A stretch of 64,000 bases of DNA from Pseudomonas botevensis. GTDB taxonomy: Bacteria; Pseudomonadota; Gammaproteobacteria; Pseudomonadales; Pseudomonadaceae. The DNA is taken from contig NZ_JAHTKI010000003.1 in assembly GCF_019145475.1 (NCBI RefSeq), positions 248,001 to 312,000 on the forward strand, read 5' to 3'. The notes below the pieces were generated by a model. That model ran no database searches. It saw nothing but the letters and a program-made list of their open reading frames with translations, and was not told the DNA's origin. The translations under genes and the position numbers were made by a program. Positions 55,958 to 64,000 of the stretch are shown piece by piece; the stretch's first letter is position 1; each line of letters starts with the position of its first letter.

Positions 55958-56015
55958 CTCACGCGTGAGTCATTGCTGAGGTTTTGGATTGGTTGTAGTG
56001 TGGCCCACGCGTGAG
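55958..56015 (+). promoter_or_regulatory. Repeat-flanked promoter of the yjf operon
   Basis: A 12-base palindrome CTCACGCGTGAG (55958-55969) precedes a promoter with TTGCTG (55973-55978), a 17-base spacer and TAGTGT (55996-56001). A second copy of the core CACGCGTGAG lies at 56006-56015, near the expected start site. Binding at either copy would interfere with RNA polymerase. This architecture suggests a repressor, not identified, for the downstream PspA operon. Confidence 0.7.
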
Positions 56016-56038
56016 ATGTTCATAACGGAGTCATTGCC

Positions 56039-56707
56039 ATGAAAAGCCGCTCCCCGGCCGCTGCGTCAGACAACCCGAAGGGAGTGCGCTCGACACCGTC
56101 CGCGAAAAAACCGTCGAGCTTCTATATGAAGCAGATGCGCGCGGGCCTGGCGGCCGCCGGTTATGTGAAACACGAAACTTGGGTGCTTCCCGAAAACCGA
56201 AGCTTGCTCAAGCAAATGGAGCAACAGCTACGCCAACCGATTCTGGCTGGCTCTTTCATGTCGGAGAATTACATGAGCGCAGGCAACAACTGGAACATCG
56301 ATAGCCTCTACACCGCACTCAAGGCGCTGGACGAGGTGGCTTCGCAAGACATCACGCTGTCCCTGATCCAGAGTTCCGAGCCCAGCCTGAAACTGGAGAT
56401 GAACGAATTCGGCGGCCTGCCGATTCACATCGCCATCGCCGGTCAGCAGATCATCGTCGACACCGTGCTGGTGGACATCGATTCGATCTCCGACGTGCGC
56501 GCCTTCAACGACGCCGTGCTGCGCAGCCGGGAAATGTTCCCCCTGTCGTCGATCGGCATCGAGTCGATGCCCAACGGCCAGACCGTCTACAACATGTTCG
56601 GCGCGCTGAGCGCAGATTCGAGCCTGACCAACGTGGTCACAGAGGTCAAAACCCTGGTCGACAACGTGCAGCGCGCCAGCGAAGCCTTCGAACACTTCTT
56701 CAAGTAA
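56039..56707 (+). CDS. yjfI: DUF2170 protein, YjfI-like
   Basis: The 222-residue cytosolic protein corresponds to YjfI of E. coli (DUF2170). A charged N-terminal tail (about 1-25) is followed by SFYMKQMRAGLAAAGYVKHETWVLP. The body contains the DUF2170 region, ending in a helical tail VVTEVKTLVDNVQRASEAFEHFFK. GGAG precedes the ATG by 8 bases. It opens the six-gene yjfI-J-K-L-M-C cluster. Function unknown; a role with the PspA-like protein is inferred from the fixed gene pair. Confidence 0.85.
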   Translation: MKSRSPAAASDNPKGVRSTPSAKKPSSFYMKQMRAGLAAAGYVKHETWVLPENRSLLKQMEQQLRQPILAGSFMSENYMSAGNNWNIDSLYTALKALDEVASQDITLSLIQSSEPSLKLEMNEFGGLPIHIAIAGQQIIVDTVLVDIDSISDVRAFNDAVLRSREMFPLSSIGIESMPNGQTVYNMFGALSADSSLTNVVTEVKTLVDNVQRASEAFEHFFK

Positions 56708-56724
56708 TCAACAGGGAAAATCCA

Positions 56725-57423
56725 ATGACTCAGTCCATCTGGAGCAAGTTGTTCACCGCACTGCGCGGCGGCGCCAATGAAGTCGGCGAAGCGATCGTCG
56801 ACCAACAGGCCCTGCGCATCCTCGACCAGGAAATCCGCGACGCCGACGGCGCACTCTCCAACGCCCGCCGCGAACTGGTCACCATCATGGCCAAGCACAA
56901 GCTGTCCGCCGACCGCGTGAGCGAGTACGACGCCAAGATCAAGGACCTGGAAGCCAAGGCTGTTTCCGCCCTGAACGCCGGCCGCGAAGACCTGGCGCTG
57001 GAAGTGGCCGAAGCGATTTCGACCCTGACCAACGACCTCGACGCCGAGAAAAAGCAGAGCGACGAGTTCGGCACCTACGCCGAAAACATGCGCAAGGACA
57101 TCAACAAGGCCGAAGCGCGCATCAAGAGCCTGCGCCAGCAAGTGGACATGGCCAAGGCCCGTGAAAGCGTGCAGAAAGCCCAGGTCAGTGCCTCCATCGC
57201 CAGCGGCGGTGCCAACGGCAAACTGGAAACCGCCGTCGGCACCCTGAACCGTCTGCAAGCCAAGCAACAGCAACGCGCCGCCGAACTGAGTGCTGCGGAC
57301 GAACTGGCTGATGCCTCGACCGGCAATGACCTGGACCGCAAACTGCGCGAAGCCGGCATCACCCCGAACGAAGGCAGCGCCAACGCGATCCTTGAGCGTC
57401 TGAAGCAAAAGTCCGCCCAGTAA
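56725..57423 (+). CDS. yjfJ: PspA/IM30 family protein, YjfJ-like
   Basis: The 232-residue coiled-coil protein belongs to the PspA/IM30/Vipp1 group, ESCRT-III-like proteins that assemble on damaged membranes. Long heptad-rich helices fill residues about 25-200. The N-terminal helix (SIWSKLFTALRGGANEVGEAIVD) could bind lipid. It is a separate paralogue from the housekeeping PspA of the psp regulon; no pspBC or pspF genes are near. The start has AGGG some 10 bases upstream. It follows yjfI by 17 bases. Confidence 0.9.
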   Translation: MTQSIWSKLFTALRGGANEVGEAIVDQQALRILDQEIRDADGALSNARRELVTIMAKHKLSADRVSEYDAKIKDLEAKAVSALNAGREDLALEVAEAISTLTNDLDAEKKQSDEFGTYAENMRKDINKAEARIKSLRQQVDMAKARESVQKAQVSASIASGGANGKLETAVGTLNRLQAKQQQRAAELSAADELADASTGNDLDRKLREAGITPNEGSANAILERLKQKSAQ

Positions 57424-57441
57424 TCACTGGAAGGAAAAGTC

Positions 57442-57530
57442 TGTGGGAGCGGGTTTGCTCACGAAGGCGGTGCGTCAGTCGACATTCCTGTCGGCCGATA
57501 AATTGCCTTCGCGGGCGAGCCCGCTCCCAC
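57442..57530. repeat. REP pair inside the yjf operon
   Basis: TGTGGGAGCGGGTTTGCTC faces GCGAGCCCGCTCCCAC, separated by about 50 bases. It occupies much of the 211-base gap between the PspA-like and DUF2491 genes and may change mRNA stability or read-through within the cluster. Confidence 0.9.
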
Positions 57531-57634
57531 TTGCTTTCCATCGCGCAAATCCTGCTGCTCGTTCAGCCCGCCGCCCGGTACACTAGCGGCGTTTTTGCCG
57601 ACGAACACCTCCACCCGCTTCAAGGAACGTACCC

Positions 57635-58285
57635 ATGGGATGGTTTAAAGACTTGCTGGGCACCAGCAACTGGCAGACTTCCGCGCCGACACCCGAGGTT
57701 GCCGGTGGCCCGCTCGGCCTGGCGCAAGGCAAGGCGATCCGGTTCGACTCGACCCTGGGCCTGCTGCTCGACGGCAGCACATCGGTACAGGTTCCCGACG
57801 CCCAGGCCATCTGGAGCGCAGGCTGGATCGACCTCGGCCAGTCGAACAAACTGCATCGCTACTACCTGAACAACGAAGATTTCTGGGTGCAGATCCATGT
57901 CACCGGTGACGATCAGGTCGAGTCGGTGACGCTGTTCAATTACCTCAGCTACGTGACCGTCAACAGTGACGCCGAATTGCAGCGCCTGGCCGGTCCCAAC
58001 AGCCTGATCGGCCTGCCCTCCTACACCCACGATGGCGTTGTGTTCACGCGCGAATGGGGCACCGAACAGGGCCAGACCGAACTGGTGCCGCTGACCGAAC
58101 AGGTGATCAACCCGGACGAGTCCTACACCATCGAACACCATTCGATGCTCTATGCCCGCGACAGCGGCCTGACCGACCGCCGCGAATTGCTGTTGTTCTC
58201 GGTCGAACAGGACGAAGAAGGCACGGTCAGCCTGAGCACTTCGCTGGGCATTTCGCTGTACACGACCGACCTGAGCACCATTTGA
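57635..58285 (+). CDS. yjfK: DUF2491 protein, YjfK-like
   Basis: The 216-residue protein matches YjfK (DUF2491). After a short N-terminal stretch MGWFKDLLGT come beta-rich regions such as IRFDSTLGLLLDGST, NEDFWVQIHVTGDD and REWGTEQGQTELVPLTEQV. It has no signal peptide. AAGGAA lies 9 bases before the ATG. It is separated from the PspA gene by a REP pair and followed by the DUF350 gene after 15 bases. Function unknown. Confidence 0.85.
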   Translation: MGWFKDLLGTSNWQTSAPTPEVAGGPLGLAQGKAIRFDSTLGLLLDGSTSVQVPDAQAIWSAGWIDLGQSNKLHRYYLNNEDFWVQIHVTGDDQVESVTLFNYLSYVTVNSDAELQRLAGPNSLIGLPSYTHDGVVFTREWGTEQGQTELVPLTEQVINPDESYTIEHHSMLYARDSGLTDRRELLLFSVEQDEEGTVSLSTSLGISLYTTDLSTI

Positions 58286-58300
58286 ATAAGGAAGTTTTTC

Positions 58301-58726
58301 ATGCTGGAAATGCTTGCCGTCTCCTTGAACAAGACCGCGCTGGTCGGTTTTGTCGTCTACCTGATCGGCGCCGTTGCGCTGTTCATGCTGTTTCAGTTCG
58401 TCTACACCCGCATCACCCCGCACAAGGAATTCGAGCTGATCCGCTCCGGCAACAGCGCCGCCGCCATCGCCCTGTCCGGCGCGATCATCGGTTTCGCGAT
58501 TCCGGCGAGCAACGTGATCGCCTACTCGATCAACGTCCTCGATTTCGTGCTGTGGGCGGTGATCGCTGCCGTGGTGCAACTGCTGGCATTCCTCGCGACC
58601 GGGCTGGTACTCAAGGGCACCTCTCAGCGTATCGCCAACGGTGAGGTCGCTTCCGGCATCTACGTTGCGGCCGTGGCAATCAGCGTCGGCATGCTCAATG
58701 CCGCGTGCATGACACCGTCCAACTGA
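58301..58726 (+). CDS. yjfL: DUF350 membrane protein, YjfL-like
   Basis: The 141-residue inner-membrane protein has four hydrophobic segments (about residues 10-37, 48-72, 80-103, 112-137) and a central IRSGNSAAAIALSGAIIGFAIPASNVI motif typical of DUF350 (YjfL). Family members occur next to PspA-like proteins and glutathionylspermidine synthase-like enzymes across bacteria. AAGGAAG lies 6 bases upstream. Its action is unknown; a channel or scaffold has been proposed only by analogy. Confidence 0.88.
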   Translation: MLEMLAVSLNKTALVGFVVYLIGAVALFMLFQFVYTRITPHKEFELIRSGNSAAAIALSGAIIGFAIPASNVIAYSINVLDFVLWAVIAAVVQLLAFLATGLVLKGTSQRIANGEVASGIYVAAVAISVGMLNAACMTPSN

Positions 58727-58743
58727 CCGGCAGGAAGCCTGTG

Positions 58744-59430
58744 ATGAAACGAAGCAAATACGTTCAACTGTCGCTGGCCGCTTCGGTGGCGCTGGCGATT
58801 TCCGGCGAAGCGGCAGCGCAGGAGCAGCAGCGCAGCTTCCAGAGCGTGGAACAGTGCGTGGATGCCGAGGTCGCGGCCGACGTCTGCTCCAACGCCTACG
58901 TCGCCGCCCTCGCCGAACATCGGCGCGTCGCGCCGGCCTACGACGACAAGGCTGCGTGCGACGCGGACTTTGCCGCCGACTGGTGTCAGAAAAATTCCGC
59001 CGGCCGTTTCGTGCCGAAACTCGGCGGCTTCAAGATCCCGCAGAACGGTGAGCCTGCGCAGGATCTCGACGCGATCGCCGATGCGCAAATGCCGGCGGGC
59101 GATACCAGTGCCGCGCAAACAACCCAGACCACACAGAGCACCTCGCACTCCTCCAGTGGTGCCGGCAGCGGCTGGCTGACCGGATGGCTGATTGGCAATG
59201 CGATGAGCAATAACAGCTCGAACCGCACGGTTTATCGTGACCGCGATACCCGCCAGACCTACAACACCTCGACCCAATACCGAAAAATCGAATCGGCACC
59301 GCGCAGCCAGGATTACGAGAGCAGCAAAAGCAAACCGGTCAACGTCGCCTCTTCGACGTCCCGTGGCGGCTTTGGCAGCCAGTCCAGTGCCCGCAGCGGC
59401 TGGGGTGGCTGGGGCCGCTCGAGCAGCTGA
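58744..59430 (+). CDS. yjfM: DUF1190 protein, YgiB/YjfM-like
   Basis: The 228-residue exported protein has a signal peptide (MKRSKYVQLSLAASVALAISGEAAA) and the DUF1190 features. These are QSVEQCVDAEVAADVCSNAYVAALAEHRRVAPAYDD followed by ACDADFAADWCQ, giving paired cysteines, and then a low-complexity Ser/Gly/Thr/Gln-rich C-terminal half ending in GWGGWGRSSS. DUF1190 proteins stand next to YgiC/YjfC enzymes in many genomes. AGGAAG lies 6 bases before the ATG at 58744. Confidence 0.88.
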   Translation: MKRSKYVQLSLAASVALAISGEAAAQEQQRSFQSVEQCVDAEVAADVCSNAYVAALAEHRRVAPAYDDKAACDADFAADWCQKNSAGRFVPKLGGFKIPQNGEPAQDLDAIADAQMPAGDTSAAQTTQTTQSTSHSSSGAGSGWLTGWLIGNAMSNNSSNRTVYRDRDTRQTYNTSTQYRKIESAPRSQDYESSKSKPVNVASSTSRGGFGSQSSARSGWGGWGRSSS

Positions 59431-59432
59431 CC

Positions 59433-60590
59433 ATGAAAAAGATACCCTGTGCCGAACGCCACGACTGGAAGCAGACCGCCGAAAGCCTCGGTTTCATGTT
59501 CCACACCATCGATAACGAGCCGTATTGGGACGAGCGCGCCTACTACCAGTTCTCGCTCGCGCAGATTGAAAACGATCTTGAGGATCCGACCACCGCACTG
59601 CATGAGATGTGCATGGATCTGGTCGACCGCGTGGTGCACAGCGAGGAACTGCTGGATCGCCTGAGCATCCCCGCACCGTACTACGACATGATCCGCACAT
59701 CCTGGCTGGAAGGTCATCCGCATCTGTACGGGCGCATGGACTTTTCCTACAGCGGCAATGGCCCGGCCAAGCTGCTGGAACTCAACTACGACACGCCGAC
59801 CAGCCTCTACGAAGCATCGGCATTCCAGTGGGGCTGGCTGGAACAATGCATCGAACGCGGCCTGCTGCCGGCCCGCGCCGATCAGTTCAACAGCATCGAC
59901 ACCAAGCTGCATCAGGCCTTCGCCGAGTTGCAGTTGAAGCGGCCGTTCTACTTCGCCTCGATGAAAGGCTCGGTCGAAGACAAGGGCACCACGGATTATC
60001 TGCGACTGATTGCAGAAGCCGTCGGCATCGAATCACGCCACATCGACATCGAAGACATCGGCCTGACCGCCGAAGGGCGCTTCGTCGACCTCGAAGACCG
60101 CTGGATCCCGCACCTGTTCAAGCTGCATGCCTGGGAGTTCATCTTCCACGAACCGTTCGGCCCGGCGATCGCCCAGTGCGATACACAGTTTTTTGAACCG
60201 GCATGGAAAGCCATCCTGTCGAACAAGGGCGTTCTGCCGCTGTTGTGGGAAATGCACAAGGGCCATCCAAACCTGCTCGCTGCGCATCTCGATCCGAACC
60301 CTGATTCTTCCGTACCCAATGGCTGGGTGCGAAAGCCGTATTTCTCCCGGGAAGGCGCCAACATCGAATTGCAGACGGCCGAAGGTCTGACGGTGAAAGA
60401 GGATGGCCCCTACACCGACGCGCCCTTCATCCTGCAGGAATTGGCACCGCTGCCGAAGTTCGATGACAGCTACACCCTGATCGGTTCCTGGGTGATTGGC
60501 GATCAGGCGGCGGGGATTGGCGTGCGCGAGGACAACAGTCTGATCACCAAGGATTCGAGCCGGTTTTTGCCGCATCTGATTCTGGATTGA
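59433..60590 (+). CDS. yjfC: Glutathionylspermidine synthase-like ATP-grasp enzyme, YjfC-like
   Basis: The 385-residue protein belongs to the GSP_synth family: YGRMDFSYSGNGPAKLLELNYDTPTSLYEASAFQW in the N-terminal half, NKGVLPLLWEMHKGHPNLL, and VRKPYFSREGANIEL near the C-terminus. The fold is that of ATP-grasp ligases that make amide bonds. Family proteins without the amidase half, such as E. coli YgiC and YjfC, have no confirmed glutathionylspermidine activity. It closes the operon 2 bases after the DUF1190 gene and is followed by a strong terminator. Confidence 0.9.
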   Translation: MKKIPCAERHDWKQTAESLGFMFHTIDNEPYWDERAYYQFSLAQIENDLEDPTTALHEMCMDLVDRVVHSEELLDRLSIPAPYYDMIRTSWLEGHPHLYGRMDFSYSGNGPAKLLELNYDTPTSLYEASAFQWGWLEQCIERGLLPARADQFNSIDTKLHQAFAELQLKRPFYFASMKGSVEDKGTTDYLRLIAEAVGIESRHIDIEDIGLTAEGRFVDLEDRWIPHLFKLHAWEFIFHEPFGPAIAQCDTQFFEPAWKAILSNKGVLPLLWEMHKGHPNLLAAHLDPNPDSSVPNGWVRKPYFSREGANIELQTAEGLTVKEDGPYTDAPFILQELAPLPKFDDSYTLIGSWVIGDQAAGIGVREDNSLITKDSSRFLPHLILD

Positions 60591-60605
60591 AAAAACCTCG
60601 CCCAC

Positions 60606-60640
60606 AAAAAAGGCCCGTCGTGCGAACGACGGGCCTTTTT
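60606..60640. terminator. Bidirectional intrinsic terminator
   Basis: AAAAAGGCCCGTCG and CGACGGGCCTTTTT form a perfect 14-base inverted repeat with a 6-base loop. It stands between the convergent yjfC and ssb genes and can serve both. Confidence 0.95.
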
Positions 60641-60665
60641 CATTCAGATCGGCGGTAGCGCCGGA

Positions 60666-61184
60666 TCAGAACGGAATATCGTCATCGAAGCTGTCGAAAT
60701 CCGGAGCCGGTTGCGGTGCGGCCTGCTGTGGAGCCGGCGCAGGACGCTGTTGCGGAGCCGACTGCTGCGGACGCGGAGCCTGCTGGCGTGGCGCCTGCTG
60801 CTGATAGTTGTTGCCGCCACCTTGTTGGTCGCCCTGTTGTGGACGGCCGCCGAGCAGTTGCATGGTGCCTTGCATGTCGACCACGATTTCAGTGGTGTAA
60901 CGCTTGATACCGTCTTTTTCCCACTCGCGGGTCTGCAGTTTGCCTTCGATGTAGACCTGCGAACCCTTGCGCAGGTATTCGCCGGCGATTTCGGCAACCT
61001 TGCCGAACATCGATACACGGTGCCATTCGGTCTTCTCGACCTTCTGACCGGTCTGCTTGTCGGTCCACTGCTCGCTGGTCGCCAGACTCAGGTTGGTCAC
61101 GGCGTTACCGTTAGGCAGGTAGCGTACTTCGGGGTCCTGGCCGCAAGTGCCGACCAGGATGACTTTGTTAACCCCACGGGCCAT
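60666..61184 (-). CDS. ssb: Single-stranded DNA-binding protein
   Basis: The 172-residue protein protects single-stranded DNA in replication and repair. The OB-fold covers residues about 1-110 ([29 protein letters not shown]). A Gln/Pro/Gly-rich linker follows, and the conserved acidic tip DDDIPF that recruits partner proteins ends the chain. It lies 9 bases after the MFS gene on the same strand, as in P. aeruginosa. Confidence 0.98.
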   Translation of the reverse strand: MARGVNKVILVGTCGQDPEVRYLPNGNAVTNLSLATSEQWTDKQTGQKVEKTEWHRVSMFGKVAEIAGEYLRKGSQVYIEGKLQTREWEKDGIKRYTTEIVVDMQGTMQLLGGRPQQGDQQGGGNNYQQQAPRQQAPRPQQSAPQQRPAPAPQQAAPQPAPDFDSFDDDIPF

Positions 61185-61193
61185 AACGTTCTC

Positions 61194-62591
61194 CTAGGCT
61201 TCGCACGCAGTCTGCGCCGGGTTGTTCACCAGGCGTTCAAGAGTGGTGCGATCCATTAATTCGGTGTCCAGTTTGATGTAGATGGCCGCTTCATCGGCAA
61301 CAATCACAGCATCCGTTACCCCTACAAGGGCCTTGAGGCGCTCGACCAGACCCGCTTCGCGTATCGCTTCAGGCGACAACGGCAGGCGCAGGCTCGTCAC
61401 GTAGGGAGGTTCGCGCATGGTAACAGCAAAGGCCAGCCAAAGTGCAGCCAGTCCCGCACATCCAAGGAACACAACCGACAGACCGCCATGCTGGAACATC
61501 CAGCCGCCGAGAATCCCGCCGAGTGCCGAACCGAGGAATTGACTGGTGGAGTACACGCCCATGGCCGTGCCCTTGCCACCCGCCGGTGAAACCTTGCTGA
61601 TCAGCGACGGCAAGGAGGCTTCCAGCAGATTGAACGCGGTAAAGAAGATCACCGTGCCAATCACCAGAGCCCGCAGGCTGTCGCCGAACTGCCAGAAGAA
61701 TAGCTCAGTGAGCATCAGCGTCAGCACGGCGCCGAGCAAAACTCGTTTCATTTTGCGTTTCTTCTCGCCATAGATGATGAAAGGGATCATGGCGAAGAAC
61801 GAAATCAGCAGCGCGGTGAGGTACACCCACCAGTGCTGCTCCTTGGGCAGGCCGGCCTTTTCCACCAGCGCCAGAGGCAAGGCGACGAAGCTCGACATCA
61901 ACATCGCATGTAACACAAAAATGCCCAGGTCCAGACGCAGCAGATCCGGATGTTTGAGCGTCGGCATCAACGCCTGACGGGCCACGCCGGATTCGCGATG
62001 GCTCAGAGGCCCGGTGGATTTGGGCACCATGAACATCACGATCACGATGCCGAACAGCGCCATGCCGCCGGTGGCGAGGAACAAGCCGGACAGACCGAAC
62101 GCGCGGGTCAGCAGCGGGCCGACCACCATCGCCACGGCAAACGACAGGCCGATGGTCATGCCGATCATGGCCATCGCCTTGGTCCGGTGCTGTTCGCGGG
62201 TCAGGTCGGACAGCAGGGCCATGACCGCCGCGGAAATCGCCCCGGCACCTTGCAGGATCCGCCCGGCGATCACGCCCCAGATCGAGTCGGCCTGGGCCGC
62301 CAGCACACTGCCCAGCGCGAAGACGATCAGCCCCAGGTAAATCACCGGACGCCGGCCGATGCGGTCGGAAATGATCCCGAACGGAATCTGGAAAATCGCC
62401 TGGGTCAGGCCGTAAGCGCCAATCGCCAGCCCGATCAGGGCCGGGGTCGCTCCCGCCAGATCCATGCCGTAGGTCGCCAGCACCGGCAACACCATGAACA
62501 TGCCAAGCATACGGAAAGCGAACACCAGAGCCAGACCGCTCGCCGCGCGGGTCTCGCTGCCACTCATGCGTTCGCTGTGGGGATCGTGCAT
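61194..62591 (-). CDS. MFS transporter, YajR-like
   Basis: The 465-residue protein has 12 predicted membrane segments, with the motif A loop GIISDRIGRRPVI after the second segment. A C-terminal domain of about 70 residues (from TSLRLPLSPEAIREAGLVERL to TTLERLVN) looks like the ferredoxin-like YAM domain of E. coli YajR. It probably exports small molecules by proton antiport; the substrate is unknown. It is the middle gene of the conserved ssb-MFS-uvrA block, divergent from uvrA. Confidence 0.9.
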   Translation of the reverse strand: MHDPHSERMSGSETRAASGLALVFAFRMLGMFMVLPVLATYGMDLAGATPALIGLAIGAYGLTQAIFQIPFGIISDRIGRRPVIYLGLIVFALGSVLAAQADSIWGVIAGRILQGAGAISAAVMALLSDLTREQHRTKAMAMIGMTIGLSFAVAMVVGPLLTRAFGLSGLFLATGGMALFGIVIVMFMVPKSTGPLSHRESGVARQALMPTLKHPDLLRLDLGIFVLHAMLMSSFVALPLALVEKAGLPKEQHWWVYLTALLISFFAMIPFIIYGEKKRKMKRVLLGAVLTLMLTELFFWQFGDSLRALVIGTVIFFTAFNLLEASLPSLISKVSPAGGKGTAMGVYSTSQFLGSALGGILGGWMFQHGGLSVVFLGCAGLAALWLAFAVTMREPPYVTSLRLPLSPEAIREAGLVERLKALVGVTDAVIVADEAAIYIKLDTELMDRTTLERLVNNPAQTACEA

Positions 62592-62742
62592 GGAAAAACC
62601 TCGTGTGAACCGGCGGCGATTCTACCAGTCCCATCGGAAGACGGGGTATATCGCGACGCTTTGACGCGTACAGATGAAACTCTCTTCATGAACGGCAAAA
62701 AAACCTTCATTCGATAGTGTGCATCCATCCAGTAGTTGGTCG

Positions 62743-62748
62743 TATACT
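62743..62748 (+). promoter_or_regulatory. Probable -10 element of uvrA
   Basis: TATACT lies 34 bases before the uvrA start codon. A matching -35 hexamer at 17-base spacing (62720-62725) is poor, so only the -10 is called. No LexA box is visible in the 191-base gap to the MFS gene. Confidence 0.4.
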
Positions 62749-62782
62749 CCTACGTTTTCGACGCCCGCCGAGCGAGGCCACT

Positions 62783-64000
62783 TTGGACAAGATCCTGATA
62801 CGTGGGGCCCGTACCCACAACCTGAAGAACATCGACCTGACCCTGCCACGGGACAAGCTGATCGTCATCACCGGCCTGTCCGGATCCGGCAAGTCTTCCC
62901 TGGCCTTCGACACGCTGTATGCCGAAGGTCAGCGCCGCTATGTCGAATCGCTGTCGGCCTATGCCCGGCAGTTCCTGTCGATGATGGAAAAACCCGACGT
63001 CGACACCATTGAAGGCCTGTCGCCGGCAATCTCCATCGAACAGAAGTCGACCTCGCACAACCCGCGCTCCACGGTCGGCACCATCACCGAAATCTACGAC
63101 TACCTGCGCCTGCTCTATGCGCGCGTCGGCACGCCACGCTGCCCGGATCACGACATCCCGCTGGAAGCGCAGACCGTCAGCCAGATGGTCGACCTGGTGC
63201 TCGCACAACCGGAAGGCAGCAAGCTGATGCTGCTGGCTCCGGTAATCCGCGAGCGCAAGGGCGAGCATCTGTCGGTCTTCGAAGAACTGCGCGCCCAGGG
63301 CTTCGTCCGCGCCAGGGTCAATGGCCGGCTATGCGAACTCGATGAACTGCCGAAGCTGGATAAACAGAAGAAGCACTCCATCGAAGTCGTGGTCGACCGC
63401 TTCAAGGTACGCGCCGATCTGCAGCAGCGTCTGGCCGAATCCTTCGAAACCGCGCTGAAGCTGGCGGATGGCATCGCTCTGGTCGCGCCGATGGACGACG
63501 AACCGGGCGAGGAAATGATCTTTTCCGCGCGCTTCGCCTGCCCGATCTGCGGCCACGCGATCAGCGAACTCGAACCCAAGCTGTTCTCCTTCAACAACCC
63601 GGCCGGTGCCTGCCCGACCTGCGACGGCCTGGGCGTGAAGCAGTTCTTCGACATCAAACGCCTGGTCAACGGGGACCTGACCCTGGCCGAAGGCGCGATT
63701 CGCGGCTGGGACCGGCGCAACGTCTATTACTTCCAGATGCTCGGCTCCCTGGCCTCGCACTATGGCTTCAGCCTGGAGAAGCCGTTCAACGAACTGCCTG
63801 CCGATCAGCAGAAGTACATCCTGCACGGCAGTGGCTCGCAGAACGTCGACTTCAAATACCTCAATGATCGGGGTGACATCGTCAAACGCTCGCACCCGTT
63901 CGAAGGCATCGTGCCGAACCTCGAGCGGCGCTACCGCGAAACCGAGTCGGCCAGCGTGCGCGAAGAACTGGCGAAGTTCCTCAGCACCCAGTCATGCCCG
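62783..64000 (+). CDS. uvrA: Excinuclease ABC subunit A (5' part)
   Basis: UvrA is the damage-recognition ATPase of nucleotide excision repair. The visible 406 residues include the N-terminal Walker [10 protein letters not shown] (31-39), the region [25 protein letters not shown] and [23 protein letters not shown], and the zinc module beginning CPICGH...CPTCDGLG. The start is TTG 62783 with GAGG 5 bases upstream, giving (M)[18 protein letters not shown], the conserved UvrA start. It runs off the right edge; the second ATPase half is outside the window. Divergent from the MFS-ssb genes. Confidence 0.97.
   Translation, partial: MDKILIRGARTHNLKNIDLTLPRDKLIVITGLSGSGKSSLAFDTLYAEGQRRYVESLSAYARQFLSMMEKPDVDTIEGLSPAISIEQKSTSHNPRSTVGTITEIYDYLRLLYARVGTPRCPDHDIPLEAQTVSQMVDLVLAQPEGSKLMLLAPVIRERKGEHLSVFEELRAQGFVRARVNGRLCELDELPKLDKQKKHSIEVVVDRFKVRADLQQRLAESFETALKLADGIALVAPMDDEPGEEMIFSARFACPICGHAISELEPKLFSFNNPAGACPTCDGLGVKQFFDIKRLVNGDLTLAEGAIRGWDRRNVYYFQMLGSLASHYGFSLEKPFNELPADQQKYILHGSGSQNVDFKYLNDRGDIVKRSHPFEGIVPNLERRYRETESASVREELAKFLSTQSCP

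Noticed and set aside
62592..62782. A LexA box upstream of uvrA
   Set aside because: No CTG-N10-CAG palindrome with an AT-rich centre was found in the gap.

Overview
The window is chromosomal DNA from a Pseudomonas, most likely the P. fluorescens group. The base composition is high in G+C. Several intergenic REP elements carry the TGTGGGAGCGGGC core typical of that group. Long blocks keep the gene order of P. aeruginosa PAO1: xseB-ispA-dxs...ribA, the rib-nusB-thiL-pgpA block, the PA4063-PA4069 region and ssb-MFS-uvrA. There are no tRNA or rRNA genes, IS elements, integrases or CRISPR arrays; it reads as ordinary core chromosome with a few accessory modules.

Layout. 1-3.8 kb: the 3' end of an mtfA-like gene, ppa, an S24 (LexA-like) regulator, a 470-base gap with an intrinsic terminator, then three unknown exported proteins. 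3.8-4.6 kb: a second, multi-spanning signal peptidase I. 4.7-14.9 kb (minus strand): the six-gene mag (yfa) operon built round a bacterial alpha-2-macroglobulin, flanked by two DUF2135 proteins. 15.1-16.3 kb: a Fic/HTH protein behind two tandem perfect palindromes. 16.4-19.5 kb: xseB-ispA-dxs (isoprenoid precursors). 19.6-22.8 kb: btuB and btuF (vitamin B12 uptake) with a small membrane protein. 22.8-30.3 kb (minus strand): riboflavin and thiamine-phosphate genes (ribA; then nrdR-ribD-ribE-ribBA-ribH-nusB-thiL-pgpA).

30.4-32.5 kb: a lipoprotein, a methyltransferase and a CnoX-type thioredoxin/TPR protein. 33-35.1 kb: a three-gene overlapping cassette that looks like an orphan type VI secretion module (PAAR tip, Cys/His amidase-like effector, membrane-anchored immunity protein). 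35.2-38.4 kb: a probable Zur-controlled zinc-starvation operon (DUF2796, ABC ATPase, FtsX-like permease, DUF3299). 38.6 kb: oprG/ompW with an ANR-type box at the class II position. 39.5-41.3 kb: two sugar-nucleotide epimerase-like proteins. 41.5-48 kb: Lhr helicase and a large MscS-type channel. 48.1-52.1 kb: DUF72 plus the ybhP-clsB-ybhN lipid/envelope operon. 52.2-55.9 kb: an alpha/beta hydrolase with a DUF3182 ATP-grasp-like protein, and a divergent GlxA-type regulator/cysteine hydrolase pair. 56-60.6 kb: the yjfI-J-K-L-M-C operon (DUF2170, PspA, DUF2491, DUF350, DUF1190, glutathionylspermidine synthase-like). 60.7-64 kb: ssb, a YajR-like MFS protein and the 5' two fifths of uvrA.

The most interesting parts are the candidate T6SS effector/immunity cassette, the PspA/ATP-grasp operon with its repeat-flanked promoter, the palindrome pair in front of fic, and the mag operon. 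In the mag operon one protein combines SxxK, SpoIID-like and HExxH signatures and another looks like an NlpC/P60 enzyme. Neighbouring genes are very often joined by 4-base ATGA or GTGA overlaps, which helped fix many starts.
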